From NCBI GenBank assembly GCA_947650285.1, contig CANTFL010001013.1, positions 1-64,000 on the forward strand: a DNA stretch of 64,000 bases. The letters run 5' to 3'. The notes beneath the pieces are model-generated. The model was given only the letters and a program-made list of their open reading frames with translations. It ran no database searches and had not been told where the DNA came from. Shown in pieces: positions 1 to 13,109 of the stretch (positions are counted from its first letter, which is position 1; every line of letters starts with the position of its first letter). Position numbers and translations under genes: made by a program. The stretch is from Hyaloperonospora brassicae. Lineage: Eukaryota > Oomycota > Peronosporomycetes > Peronosporales > Peronosporaceae.

Positions 1-603
1 AAGAAAGCCAACATGCTTGTCTTCGCGCCTCCAAAGGCACCCCAAACCATGACCAAGCCACCACCGGGTTGACGAGTCGATAATAAAACCTGTTTTTATT
101 TCCTCAAGTCGTGCCGATAGCCTTGGAATCCATCTGGTCCTTCCGGGTTAAACTTCTTCTTGTCCAAAAAAATAGTTCTGGTCCAATCTTCATCGGAGAG
201 ACAGCATCTTTCAGCACACTATCGAAAACGAGCTGTTTTTGTGCCTTTCGGTAAGCACTGGTGCATGTTTACGCTTCAGAAACGGATGCGTAGGGCTTTC
301 GTTTAATAGCTGCTTGACTGTAGAAACACTTACAGGAAGTTCCAGTTGCGCATGGAGCTCCCGTGCTGATAATTCACCCCCCCTGAGCGGCACGGAGCAG
401 TCGACGTCGAGTCATTTCAGTCAACAGTGGTGGTCTTCCGGCTGGTTTATACGCACTGCAGGCAACGGGGTCGTTCAAGAAGCGTCTAACGACGCTTCGA
501 GATCGACCCATGCGTCGAGCAATCTTCGATGGCTCATTTTTGTCTCATAGAAGGCTATCACCTTTCCCATCTCTTCTTCCGTCAATTTCTTGCCTCTCGG
601 CAT
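1..603 (-). pseudogene. Tc1/mariner transposase relic, cut by the left window edge
   Basis: Read on the minus strand from an ATG at 603, the fragments give an N-terminal helix-turn-helix start (MPRGKKLTEEEMGKVIAFYE), then after a frame change RRMGRSRSVVRRFLNDP, then after another change SARELHAQLELPVSVSTVK. The catalytic-core start IFLDKKKFNPEGPDGFQ follows, matching the first catalytic Asp block of Tc1/mariner transposases. Further out, GGGLVMVWGAF is the usual downstream block. The frame breaks at least twice and a stop follows the D1 block, so this is a dead copy. The second and third catalytic acids lie beyond the window or are lost. No terminal inverted repeat was identified on the right side. 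Confidence 0.8.
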
Positions 604-3600
604 TCTTCTGTAGACAATAGGATCATACATAGTGGCGTTAGCAAACAGGCATTGCAACAAAAGCAAACGGACCCAAAACAACGCCGTGACGGTGGCATAT
701 GATGCGGCGATGCTTGGTGGCTATATCATTATTTTACTGCCCTCTCTACTCTTCTTGGCGTTCCTGAGGCTGTAGACCTCCACTGTTTAAAAGTGACGTC
801 GCAACATGATGGTCTCGTCCAGCGCTTACAATTGGCTATATCAACGCTTTTTGATTCGATTTATTTGTGTTATTAGGTCGAAATTGTTGGTGGGTATATC
901 ATTCCTGCCCGCACTGTATCATTCTCTTCTTCGTTTAGCACACTAGAGTCGCAATCCAACAAAAGTGAGCTAGGCGTATGACACTAAGTTTACCATCGAG
1001 AAGGTGCTGCACCTATCTATCGTAAGCAAGAGCATCCAGTCAGGAACCATGCTCTTTTACAAGCGCGTTGCACAAGTCAAAGGTATGTCGGCTCCTTAGC
1101 GCGGCCCAAACACATGACCCAAAACGTACAGCACATTACATGGTAGATCCCGAGAGGTTTGCGGATGTCCGCCGTACGATACGCGGTAGCCATCACTTCG
1201 TAACAAACCATACAGATTCGACCCCATTGCCTTTGTATATTTACTAGATACAGGCTATGATCCCGACGGGCAATAGAGACTTATTACATAGCACTATAAA
1301 ACGAATCACGCTTGCAGTCTCCATCCTGAGGCGGGCAGCACAGCGCAATTATATCTTAGCTAGGGACACCAAAGTGATTCCCCGTCCTCGAAACCATCGA
1401 AAGGGGTCTTATGACAAGGTGGGTCACCATCAGAGCTTTGGATTCTAATTGCACTAGATGCAAGACATCGCCCACATACTGAAATCTCAGGACCGACGAG
1501 CTGACCACTACAAGAGTCGTGCCGAAACCCTATGTGCCTTCGCAGGCGCACCAGTGACCCACATGATCGGTATGTAGCGGTCCCCTCGGGCATATCTAAT
1601 AGAAAACGAGACATGACAGGACGCACAGAGTGGCTGTGGCCGAGCCCGTGCAAGTCAATGATACGTCCAACGCACATGGCACGAAATTTGATTCCGGTAG
1701 CCTAAAGTGCAAAGTCAGCGTCAAAAAGATGCATCGAAGTAGCAGGAAACTTCGTTTGTATAACGAGTCGGAGCTCTGACTCATTCGCGAGTCACAATGG
1801 CTGTGAACGTGTAGATGTAGCTGATCGTGGAAAGTTAATGTAAAGAAAGGGCTGGACTAGGAGAAGAGACGCGAAAGTATAGGGACCGAGTTAGCACAAT
1901 GATACTGGGCGCAAGAAACGGCTATATCGGAGCTCTTTTAAGAAGCGAAGAGACTATCTTGACAGGTTCATGTACGCAAGCACGTGAAGCAGAAACTTCG
2001 TGCACAAGCACTACTACAAGAGAATCGAAGGAAAGCATGAAGGCTCCTAAGATTACGTACAACGCCATCTATGATTTCAACGCGCCGATCAAAAAAAGGA
2101 AGGTGACACGAGTACTCGACGAGCAGAACACGATCGAAAACAGCGTGCTGATGCTGTGACGACGGAGAAAAAATGGGGCGCGATTTGGCGATGCATCAAA
2201 CGCAGCGTATGAGAAAGAGGTGCGTGCAGCGCAAGTATCCGGACGAAAGTACCACAGATGCGAGCAGCCCCATACTGCTATAGGTGGCTCAACTAGACAG
2301 CTGATCGCCATGAAAGCCTCGCAAGTCCCGTCAACAAGGAGTCGGAGAAGCAAGTTTAACATTAGACGTATCGGAGACATAGAGGCCCTAGCACGAGCTT
2401 CAGTCAGTAGAATATCGATTGGTGGATGAAGTAAGGGATTGAGTCGGTAGAATTAAGCCTTTTTTTAGTTCGGACTGAACGACATAAGGTGATTGTTACA
2501 AGTATCGATCATGTAATCACATTAATCGATACTTGTAACGAAGAGTCGCATACTATGTTTGTCTTCCAAATGAGTGAATAATTTGCGACGTATCCTACTC
2601 TCAGACGTGCGATAGTCCAACTCTCCACGTCATCTACCGCAGACTGATCCACGATGTGTACTACGGCACTTTTCAATGCAAGAAGGCGCATGTTATAGCG
2701 TAATCGATTACTTGACACTGTAGTAGCAGTCCAAAACACCACAGAAGTTTCAACAGCGTTTGGGTTGAAGAACCGGTAACGCGTGCGCCACAAGAGATGC
2801 AAACTGAACATTGTCTAAGTGGCATGCACAACGAGATGTTTACTGTGCCATGCAAACCTGTTGGGGGGAATAGGTGACAAAAGTTGGTGATTCCAATTTG
2901 AGCACTCGGAACAGGTGACAAACGATAATCGCAACTGACGAATCGGTTATAACTGCTACAACTTCGTCAAGCGGAGTATATCGCGACGGCGTGCCCTATA
3001 TCGCGCAAGGACATGATTGGAAAACGATGTGCATCATTTGAAATAGTCGCCAAAGACCATGCAATGAGCGAGTCTTAGAAATTGTATCCAAGGGTCAGCC
3101 ACCACCACGTGTCGTCCGCTTAAGTTTGTGTGCTCGGTTGGTGGGTGAGGCGTGCGAGAAAAGACAAGAAGCTGATGGTACTCGACTGCGTGGAGTCGAT
3201 CGAAAATGGATTGATGTCGTATCACTAACCGATCCACGAAACATTAGCGCACGTGGGGCTAGCTCATAACCTCGAGATCACTGTACTATTGTCAGTAGAA
3301 AGCGCGAGTTTTGCAGTGATACAAATCGTCCTTGCAACGGGCCACCCACGCTGATACTGCACAAAGTTGTAGCTGAGCTATACTGATAACAGTTTATGCA
3401 GATGCCTCGTAGCCTCACGTACACGAGGTACAGAGAAAGCTGTGAGACTAACGTGTCCTCGCTTTCATATACGAAACCCCTTTCGAATAGAGTTTAGCTT
3501 ATCATTATAAACTTGCTCAGTTCTTGCTTGGGTTTCTGTAGAATAGTAGGGTTATGAGCTGTGGATATCGAATAGTACCCATTCTGCGCGCCAATCATTT

Positions 3601-6244
3601 ATTGGAAGCTTCATTGCTGGTCAAATCATTAGCCAAGACACTGAGAATCATTTATAATGTAATATCATAGAAAATAAAGTCCTCATAGAGTAGACTCGCA
3701 TTGACATTGCTCATATCAATGTTGCGTAACGGGCTGACCTTTTACATTCATGCCATCATGGAAGAAGGTAGTGTAATATAATAGTGCTCGTAGCCTGCCC
3801 TGAATTTAACATCAAGGGATGGCTAACTTGGCGATGTTTTCCACGACTTCATTGTTGGCATTGCCAGCAGCACCACGTATAGCCATCATCTAAAGCATGT
3901 GTTCATTCCACAAAACATTCTCCCGCTTCTCCGATGTGGAGATTATACGCCTGAGACTTCATAAACTGCGGATAAATCCTCGTTTTCACTCGGTACATCG
4001 AATACCAAACTTGGGCATTCTCTTCGTACCAAATAGTTACCTGCTCTGGATGTGCAGTACAGATTTACCGACCAAGTGTCGCCCTAGGACGTCTAGCTTG
4101 ATCTATTTCGTCCGCATACGCCTAACAAGGTTTTCAGTGATCTTGATCTGCCGCAAGAGCCTTTCTAGCAGTTAAAAGCTTGAGCCGAGACATGGGTATA
4201 CCTCCTTACTATCATATTACTCGATTAAAAGATTTAGTACCTGATCTGTAGTGACCGTTGCGGTGCAAAGTATGACATATTCGGTACTGGCTTACACTAC
4301 GCACCCGTTGGTATCTGCATGAGTGCAACATTTCCTCCTCATTTCTCACGCAATCGCTGATGTCCCTTTCATGCATAGCGATGTCACGCTGGACTCGGTA
4401 TTTCCTCGTCTTTGATCGAAAGCATCTTCATGTTACCGCCAAGTCCCGCTCGTGTCTACGCATAAGCGCAAAGGTGCTGATGCTGGCGGAAACGAACAAG
4501 ATTGGTCATTCTGGGCCCTCCAGAGCTTTGAGCCTAGTGAGGCAAGCTTCTTTGTTTCTTTTCACTTTAGGGACCACTTCTAGCAGCCTAATAATGCTTC
4601 AATCTTGCTTGTAGGTGTACTAGCGCCATCGTTGTTCGTGTGTGTCGCGGCTGGCGCTTTAGCTTTATCTTAGGCAATTTGTTCCACAGATGTTGGGATC
4701 AGAACCTGTCGGTCGCCAATACGTAATGGATGAATCGCTCCAACGCGAGATGTCAAAGTACAAGTGAGTATATTTGCATAACAGTAACTTTCTCGTCCTA
4801 CGGCCTTCCTTGTCCTTTTGATATAGCTTATGATTGTTCATTGCTCACTCGAAATGGTTTTTAAAACCACCGCGTCAGACATTCCATAACTATGGATACT
4901 AGACGGAGCTTTTAAGATCCTCGGTTCGTTCTACCAAAACATCCAACGGATAACCGTGTGTCGTCCTTACGTCCAACAAATTCGGCCTCTCGCTGATCTG
5001 ACGACCCCCCGATTGTGTTTACAATTGCCTTGGTCTTCACATATTCCACAAGCTGTCGCAAGAATACGAATGTGTAGATTTCTGCTGATCGTTGTTCCAA
5101 CATGACTTATCTTGTTGCAGTTCTGAATTCGACCACAGCCGAAAAGATCGCTCGAGTTTTATCGGCACAAACTTCTGACTCTTTGGCTTAAGAATTGAAC
5201 CCGTGTCTGATATGAATTCGCGATATATGGCAAAGTTTGAGCTATCGGAGTACAATCCGTTACAATCGCTTTTTACAATGTCAACTTCTGACCACCAAGA
5301 AAGAAGTGTTTAGACCAAACGTGCAAAGAGTGATTATACGAGATAAGTAGAGAATACATCTACTCGTTTACGCATCAAAGCGAGTTTTTGCCATGCCGTT
5401 TACCCCTATTATCAATTTAGTGCTACCTCTCCACCACATACATCATTCTATGTGAGGAGCACACATCTCAGCGTAACATAACCTTGTTTGAACTACTCTC
5501 CAGGATTGGGATAGAGACCCGATCGATCAAAATGTGGTCCGAGTTATAGGCTTCACACACCGATGTTGACGTCGATGCATATAAAACCAATGTACATAGA
5601 ACTAGTATCATATGAAACACAGAGAGAGGTTAATAGTAAACAAATCATCACTGATTTAGACGTTGATGACGGTGCTAGCAATATTAAGTATCGACAATGA
5701 CTATTCCAGCAAATGCATAACCTTCCTTGCTGAAAAAGATAAAGGTATCTTCGCCAGGCGCATAAGGAGAACTGACAAAAGTAATAGCAAGTCAACAGGC
5801 ATGTAATTGCTGGCAGACGATTAAAGTTCCGCTGCTTAAGATGTCATCGCGGAAGCGATGAATCGACAAAATCGAAACTCTGTCAATCATGGAAGGGCGA
5901 AAGTTTTTAATTCGATGAAGGCGACATGGTCTTCATATTGGCGGTACACCTATTCAGACACGTAGTGAATCATTTAAACAGCAGTAAAATACTGTCCGAA
6001 TGAGATGGCTGATTACGCACGTTTCTTTTCGTATGAAATGCATACACGATCAAGATTTACCGTAGGGCGCAAACGTATTTTACGTTTTAAGCGGAGAGTC
6101 CACTTCCTACTGTCGCTACGAGTATCCTTCCGACGGTGTAGATAACGATCACAGTCAAAATTATCATCATGGGAATTTTGCGATCGCGTTCCAGGCGCTA
6201 TACCATATGCTGTAAAGAAGAGACCTCACTAAAAAACTGGGAGA
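604..6244. other. Gene-free stretch, no recognisable coding family
   Basis: All six frames are broken into short pieces. None shows a family I recognise, and composition is AT-rich compared with the genes to the right. Apart from a short perfect inverted repeat near 2.5 kb I see no structure that names an element. It probably consists of old decayed transposon DNA, but that is inference. Confidence 0.5.
2495..2539. repeat. Perfect 15-nt inverted repeat with 15-nt spacer
   Basis: The arm GTTACAAGTATCGAT (2495-2509) is repeated exactly as its reverse complement at 2525-2539. The intervening 15 nt are AT-rich. It could form a hairpin or mark the end of a small element. No coding sequence is attached to it. 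Confidence 0.7.
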
Positions 6245-6960
6245 TCACCTGTTTGACCGCCACGATGTTACTTCCATGCGTATTCGGACTGATCCTTTTT
6301 GCGATAGGACCATTGCTTCTGAACGGAATCGTTCAAAATTCAGACGCCTCTTGCGCTCGTTTTTGAGTTCTTCGCATAACTCCACATTTATGTGGTCAAA
6401 TCCATCGACATCGGATGGCTGAGATAAGACAGGTAACCTCGTCACCAATATATTCGTCCGTAATGTCGCGCAGTGGTCAACGATTCGTGGATGACCCATT
6501 ATTGACCCGCCACGGCGTGAAGGAAGGCCGTAGGATCTAACTAGTTCTATGGAGCGGGTGTTCGTCTTCGAGGCATAGTAAGGAGACTCGCTTCCCTCCA
6601 ATGGTTTACTTCCCTTAACAGTTGAGCAGGTCTCACTTGACGGTACAGAACGGCCATCGAAAATTTACGCCCAACGTGATCGTGTAGGGCTTGCAAATTC
6701 TCAATCTCTTTGTGTATCTCAGAGTAAATGCGCTTTGTACAATAAGGAGAGGAAGGTCTATAGTAGATGCACGATTCGATGTGTCAACGTAACTCTTGAC
6801 AGTGGTCGTCGCATGATATAAAGGGTAAGCCTGCCCCTTCTGTCAACTAGTTCAATTCAAATCGGGCATCGGCTTGGTTGCGCTTCTCAAACTTACCAAG
6901 CGTTGCATTGAGCTGTTCAACCCAGGCTTCACATCTAATGCATTCAGCATGTGCAAGAAT
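6245..6960 (-). pseudogene. Unidentified decayed reading frame
   Basis: One minus-strand frame reads through about 240 codons with only two in-frame stops. It includes coding-like segments such as CEAWVEQLNATLGKFEKRN, EIHKEIENLQALHDHVGRKF and ELKNERKRRLNFERFRSEA, which are charged and probably helical. No ATG heads the frame and a stop lies just upstream. I do not recognise the family. It could be an old transposon protein or a decayed host exon. Similar frames are absent from the neighbouring DNA, which is the main reason to record it. Confidence 0.35.
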
Positions 6961-7796
6961 TCATTCCACGCTTGGTCTAATAAATTGTCCAATGAGTTAC
7001 GATCGCGGTAAGGGCACCGTTGTACCATCAATACTGAAGAAGATTACACTGAAATAGTTGTGCTCGGTGTGATAGTCTTTCGAAGTAACGTCAAGACTTC
7101 ATCGCCTTTACAGATAAGCAAGGAAATTATATTTAGTTTTGTGGCCACTTCCGACTTCTTACCCATATCCAGCTGTCGTTTAAATCTCGGCTTGTCCTAA
7201 GGAGTAAGACATAGGCGACCGCGGTCAGTTTCCTCCTGCGTAATGTCGATAAATTACTGGCGCAGCGATCAATCCAAACCCTCCGATCGCTTTTGACCCG
7301 GTGACTTTTACTCGGGTCACCGGCACAATCACGATAGCCGGTGTGACCGTGCAGGCCCCTCATGACGCGCTCGTGTGAGTGCGATCGACTTGATTCAGCA
7401 GACGATCCGTCTAGCTCATGAGACGATTTGAACATCTCTGCGCCCACAGTGTCGCGCCAATTGTCACCATGACGAGACCGCTTCGTCCTCGCCATTGGAG
7501 TCTCAGCTTCTCCAGAAGGCTCATTGGGTGATGCTGATACGGATGTAACATCAGCATCGCCAGAATAGACGACCTCTAGCTTGGGTCATGATTGTGCCAC
7601 TTTGGTGAAGTGTTTATCGAAAATGATGGACTCGGAGGCCAGCGAACCGAAGGAACAACGGTCCACTCGTCAGGGAAAGGGTGACAAGGAGAAAGGGGTC
7701 ACGAAGTCGACGATACTTTTGGAGGAGAAGACCCACAGCACCTATCGAGGAGAAATGATCGTTAGAAGTACCGATTACATGGTACTGAAAGAGTAG
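6961..7796. other. No supported gene
   Basis: The only long frame here (minus, 7133-7495) is rich in Arg and Ser and resembles no family I know. I see no repeat or RNA gene. Confidence 0.4.
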
Positions 7797-7902
7797 ACCT
7801 TGGTCCCTCATCTGAAGGTTCGGTCCCTCAAGATTAACCCCGATCCTCCAAGGTGGAACTCGGGTCCATAATGGTAGACCTTGGATCCCTCAAGGAAGAC
7901 CT
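7797..7902 (+). repeat. Left half of a ~21-nt minisatellite
   Basis: About five diverged copies of a unit close to CYTCGGTCCCTCAAGGTGGA run up to the left LTR of the Copia element. The same unit resumes directly after the right LTR at 13110, so one array was split by the insertion. Confidence 0.7.
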
Positions 7903-8117
7903 TGTAAGAAAGCTAGGGATGTGCTATCATGTGGGTCGTAGATTCTGCGCGCTGTGTCGATTAGCGTCATCTGTTAGATGGGAAGAGGGCAGGACATATG
8001 CTTGGCAAGATGAGTAGTGAGGATGGCTTTGAAGAAGAGCGCGGTAGAAGAGGAGACATATAGCTTGAATACAGAACTATATCGTCTTCCTACTACAAAC
8101 AATCATACTCGAAAACA
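7903..8117 (+). repeat. 5' LTR of Copia element 1
   Basis: This 215-bp direct repeat is matched by 12895-13109. It starts TGTAAGAAAGC and ends GAAAACA, giving the canonical TG...CA termini. Confidence 0.9.
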
Positions 8118-8131
8118 GATAATGGGCCCAA
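8118..8131 (+). other. Primer binding site, initiator-tRNA-Met anticodon arm type
   Basis: The sequence directly after the 5' LTR, GATAATGGGCCCAA, is complementary over about 9-10 nt to the anticodon arm of eukaryotic initiator tRNA-Met (GGGCCCATAAC-like). This is the half-tRNA priming used by Drosophila copia and yeast Ty5. The ATG at 8122-8124 inside it is also the in-frame start of gag. Confidence 0.65.
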
Positions 8132-11100
8132 TGACTAGAGCAACTGAAGCAACTGCCAAGACACCAGGAGGTGTCGCGCGAGATGCGCCAAGGCGTGTCT
8201 CGCCAGGGCGTGTGCCCTCGTCGGCAAACCCGCTGTCAGTCGTCGAAGAACCGCCCGCTAGCGAAATGAGCGATTCTACCGATGACAAGATTATCGCAGT
8301 TCTCGCCGCAGTGACCGACCGTCTGTCGAATCTCGAGTCTTCGCAACGCGTCTGGGAAGAGGAAGAGAGGATGCTTGGAGCTGTCTAGAGCGTTATGTTT
8401 GCTTATAAGATTGAGGCCAACACGCTTGGACGCCCCGTGACCATCGATGCGCTTGGGTCGCTGGCGGTGAAACCAGCAGCATTCCACGCGCGCTGGCCAG
8501 ATGACGGCGAGTCGATGTTTGCTTCGCTCGCGCCGCCGAGTGGACAGCCGTCAGCTCAGCATCGCATGCAGGCACGAGCAGTCGAGCCCATGTCCGCGCC
8601 GCGTCAATAACTGCCGCCTCCTGCGACGCGCATGGAAGAAGCGATTGGCAATTACGGAATGCCGACTGCGAGTAAGCGAAAGCTCAGAATTTGCATGTTC
8701 GATGGCACGGAACTCCACAAAGAGCTCGTGAGCGGGTTCTTTGACTGTGGACGCTTCTTCATGCGCGCAGTGAGCCTTGCTGAGGCTTCGTGCGGTTTCT
8801 CGTGGATGGTGGACGTGAAGGTCGACCTCCTCGGCCATTTTTATGGCCGGTACTGCGGAGAGGTACCATCACACAAAGGTCGACACTTGGTGGGTTCAGC
8901 ATCCGAGACTTGAGCACGTCATGGATCAGCTGCACCTGACGTTCAAGACGACGATCACGGCGAGCCAAGACATCAATCTGGTCATGACAAAAATGAACTG
9001 CGACGCACCTGGGACGAGCACCTTTTTATATGGTGGCCGTCAGTGACGCGCGCAGTGGCGACGACTCGCTTATACTCGACAACATCGTGCACCACGCGTC
9101 GCCGGAGCTGATGAATGTCATGCGGGCGAAGTACGACCCGACGCGGTCCGACTACCTGCGTCACGATGAGGAGTTGGCGCACTTTGCGCACTCGATAGAG
9201 CTCGGCAGCGGACCGGCCGGTCGCGAGGTAGTTGCGACACATGTTGGTACGAATCCCCAAGACACGCGAATGTGTTTCTGCTGCGGGAGGGCGGGGCACG
9301 TCGTGTCCGACTGCAAGGCAACAGTCGTGTTTGATGACGAGACGAGCAGCGGCGACATGGTGCTTGCGCTCACAAAAAATCGTCAAAAGTTCGCGCAAAA
9401 GGAGTTTAAAGCAAGCAAGATGAAGAAAACCTTGCGAGGCATGGTGGCTCGTGCGAGAGTCGCGAGAGACAAAGCGCGGGCTGCGACCTACGCGGGCGGT
9501 TTCGTGCTGGCCGCAAACGATGGAGTTGGCACAGATCGAGGTGACTGGATCCTCGAAAGCGGTGCGAGCAGACACCTCGTGAACGATGAGTCGATGCTGA
9601 TCGACTCATTTGCTTGCGCTCAAGAAATTGTTATGGAAGATGGTGATTCGTTGCGACTGACGCGTGTCGGAATCGTGCGCCTCAAGGTCCTTGAGGGCGG
9701 TGTAAAGATGACTGTAACATCGACCAAAGTCTATCTTGCGCTGCGTCTGGCGAAAAACATCGTCTCGTTCGGAAAGTTGGAGAGCAAAGATTTAGCCCTC
9801 GTGTACGATGGTGACAAAAGCGGCGCAGCGACGGTACAGTCGCATTCGACGTCGCGATCGACAGCAACGTGTTGTACGTTAAGACAGCAGCGACACGCGA
9901 AAGGCACAGCGCCGGAGATGCGATCATGATTGCCATCGGAACGCGTGCATCGGATGTTGATGTGGACGGCATACACGAAGCCTCTCTGCTGCACTGTCAT
10001 CAGCGACTCGGCCACCTCGCGTTTGATATGATCGATCGTATGGCGCGTGGTCCGGCGTCGGGCATCCGATTGACCAACAACAAGCGCATGGCGTTCGTGT
10101 AATGCCTCGAGGGTAAGCAGACGCGCAGTCGGAGCAAGACAGCGGCGCCAACTCGTCAATCGACAGGATAGGCGGCGTAATCTGCTCCGACCTCAAGTGC
10201 CCAATGATGCCGCATGATCTCCTTAAAATTCGATATCTGGTTAGCTTTGTAGACCATAAGTAGAACTACTGCCGCGTGTTATTTGCGCGCACGAAGGATG
10301 CGGCGTCAAAGCAGTTTGAGGCGTTCCTCGTACATTTTTAAAGCTATTCGGTTTCAAGGTCCACGTGCTTCGGACAGACGGCGGTGGCGGATACGCCAAT
10401 GTTGACCTGTTCTGCAAGCGCAAGGGTGTCGCGCGCCAATTGTCGGAAGCACGCAGCTAGGCATCAAACGGCAAGGGCAGAGAGGATGCACCGGAAGGTG
10501 CTAAACCTAACGCACAGTATGATGTTTGCGTGCGCGCTGCCGTTGCACTTTTGGTTCCACGCGGTACAGTACGCAGTTCAGATCTTAAAACGCATTCCGA
10601 CGCGAGCGAACGTGAAGAGAGCGTCGCCTATATAGGTACTGGCGGTCAAGGCGCCGGATCTGCGCAGCATCGTCATTTTCGGATCGTCGTGTAACGTCTA
10701 GCGAGATCCACGCAAGAGCTCGCTGCAGCAGCGATCGCATATAGGTATTATCGTGAGATTGAGTGGGTAGATAAACGAGTACAAGGTCCTACTGCATCGA
10801 GAGAACAAGGTGGTTGTCACGCAACGCGTGAAGAACATATCAACGCTGTATGATGCGCAGAATGCGCAACTGCAGCGCTCGATGGACGTCAGTGATTGAG
10901 CCGACGAAGCAAAAGAGGCGGCTTCAGAAGCAGAGGCGGCGATGGAGACCCGTGACGACAATGCAAGAGCTCAAGATGGTCGCGGTGCTCGCGGGAAGGG
11001 CAAGAAGCCGTGGGTGCGACAAGCGCACGGGACGCGCGGCGGATCAAAGCGCAAGCAAGCAGCTGCTAGCCAGGGTGAGCAATCTGCGACGGACGAGGTG

Positions 11101-12720
11101 GTCAGCGCATCCTTCGAGCGCGATCCACGTAAGTATGGCGAGGCTATACTTAGCTCGAGGCGAGCGGAAGGACAGATTGAGATTAAAGAGGAGATTGCCG
11201 CGTTCGATCAGAACGACGTGTGGAGCGTGACGAAGTGCAGCCCGGGCGCAAACGCTCTTCAGTCCAAGTGGGTCTTAAAGACCAAGACGGGAGCTGACGT
11301 ATAGATCGAGCGGTACAAGGCGAGTCTTGTCGCATGCTGGAATGAGCAAGTGCTAGGCGTCGATTACAACCTGACCTTTGCCGCTTTGATGGACATCTCG
11401 ACGGCAAAGGTCGTGCTGGCGCTCGCGGCGACGTGAGGAGTGCCGGCCAAGCACGGAGACATTCCGGACACATAAGTGCGTACCGGGATAAAAGCACACC
11501 TCGACATCTGCTTGCAGGTGCCACGCATTGTGACCGTGTCGGAGAGCACTTTGAGAAAGATCGGCGCTGCGCATCCAGGAGAAGTCGTATTGGAACTGCG
11601 GATGAGCCTGTAATGTATAAAGCACGACAGGCGCGTCTGGGGCCAGTTGCTTCATTCGCTAATAAGCGATGCAGGGTAAGTGCGATGCGTGTCAGACATG
11701 TGTCTGTATCACAAGCTCGACGGAGAAGAGCTGGTAGTTGTCGGCGTTTATGTCGACGATTTGCTGGCGACGGGAACGAGCGTCGCGTTGGTCAAAAGTT
11801 TTGCTCGCGAGCCTTAAGTCGCTGTCTATCAAGTATCTCGGCCATATCCATAAGTTTGTGGGGATGAGAGCGGAGCTCGGTAGCGACTGCGCGTTCTGTA
11901 TCGACAAGGAGGAGGCCATCAAGGAGCTTTTGCGTGCGCATGGGATGAGCGATGCGAACTCAACGAAGACGCTGATTGTAGATGACTCCTACGAAGTGGT
12001 TAGCGACGACGCCGTACTACTGGAAACTACGATCGCAGGCGGTGGTGCGACAATAAACGCGTTTCAGTCTCTTGTTGGGAGTATGCTGTATGTCGCGAGA
12101 TGCTCATGACCGGACATTGCATTTGCAGTGCACAAAGCGACTAGGAAGACGCATGCGCTGCCGGTGCACGACTGGAATCTCGCCAAGCAAGTCACACGCT
12201 ACCTCAAGTGCACGGCGTCGCTCAAGCTCGAGATGGCGCCGGCATGAACGAGTCGCGACGCGCTGCAGATCGAAGCCTACAGCGACGCCGACTTTGCATC
12301 TGACAAAGAGGACTGGAAGTCGCTAACGGGAGGCGTCGTGCTTCTCAATGGGATGGCAGTGTCGCGGACCGCAACGAAACAGGGCGGTGTGAGCCTCTCG
12401 ACGATGGAGGCCTAGTTCGTTGCGGCTTCGGAGGTCGCTTGTGAGATTTAGGCTTGCGCCAGATGCTCGGAGAAGTGGGTATGGCGCCGGTTGTACCTAT
12501 GCAGATGAGCCTGAACAACCAGGCAGCCATCAGCCAGATCGAAGGCGAGGCTTCCTGGATTAAAGTCAAGCACATCGATGTACGACACAAGCATCTGTGC
12601 GACCTCGGTCAACGCGGGATCGTCACGGCGCAGCATGTATGATCCGAGCTAACGATCGCGGACCTGATGACGAAAGCCTGCGGCGCGCCTAATCTGGGGC
12701 GCTGCGCAGCCTCATGCGGC
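8122..12720 (+). pseudogene. Degenerate gag-pol of Copia element 1
   Basis: Gag opens at 8122 (MGPMTRATEATAKTPGG) and is stopped at 8388. Later gag fragments lie in other frames (for example KRKLRICMFDGTELHKELV). The best surviving frame, 9030-9929, carries a CCHC knuckle (CFCCGRAGHVVSDC) and the protease region WILESGASRHLVND. Its catalytic Asp is replaced by Glu (ESGAS for DSGAS). Integrase pieces follow at 10.0-10.7 kb. Reverse transcriptase pieces include SKWVLKTKTGA near 11.26 kb and the intact YVDD box in GVYVDDLLATG near 11.75 kb. RNase H follows (YSDADFASDKEDWKSLTGG near 12.3 kb). In-frame stops are frequent, so no product is expected. Confidence 0.88.
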
Positions 12721-12884
12721 TTTAGTAAGGGCAATACGCGGATGAGAAGTTTGCGGAGAGAGAGATAGCAAGACGGGTGCGTGATAGTGCGCGATATAGG
12801 GCAGGGGTGCGCATGGGGAGTGTAAGTTCGAAGAAAAGAGAACGACAGAGGAAAAGAGAAAGAGGCGAAAAACGGAGACGTATT

Positions 12885-12894
12885 CGAGGAGGAG
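12885..12894 (+). other. Polypurine tract of Copia element 1
   Basis: CGAGGAGGAG sits immediately before the 3' LTR, where plus-strand synthesis would be primed. The identical 10-mer precedes the 3' LTR of the second Copia element. Confidence 0.7.
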
Positions 12895-13109
12895 TGTAGG
12901 AAAGCAAGTGATGTGCTATTAGGTGGGCCTTCAATTCGGCGCGCTGTGTAGATTAGCGTCATCCGTTAGACGGGAAGAGGGCAGGACAGCTGCTTGGCAA
13001 GATGAGTGGTGAGGACGGCTTTGAAGAAGAGCACAATAGAAGAGGGGATATAAACCTTGAACACAGAACTATCTCGTCTATCTACTGCATTGAAGCATAC
13101 TTGGCAACA
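12895..13109 (+). repeat. 3' LTR of Copia element 1
   Basis: The length (215 bp) and ends (TGTAGG...GCAACA) match the 5' LTR. The many substitutions between the two copies indicate long residence. Confidence 0.9.

Larger units (their letters stand above)
7903..13109 (+). mobile_element. Old Ty1/Copia LTR retrotransposon, full length but dead
   Basis: The element is bounded by two 215-bp LTRs that start TGTA and end AACA, and is flanked by the 5-bp target duplication GACCT (7898-7902 and 13110-13114). Inside, in Copia order, are gag, zinc knuckle, protease, integrase remnants, reverse transcriptase and RNase H. Many stops and frameshifts break all of them. The LTRs differ at roughly 36 of 215 positions by hand alignment, which indicates an old insertion. 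It landed inside the minisatellite. Confidence 0.92.

Noticed and set aside
1899..2429. Plus frames containing a basic IKKRKV motif
   Set aside because: They are short, in a decayed region, and without family resemblance; the basic motif alone is not evidence.
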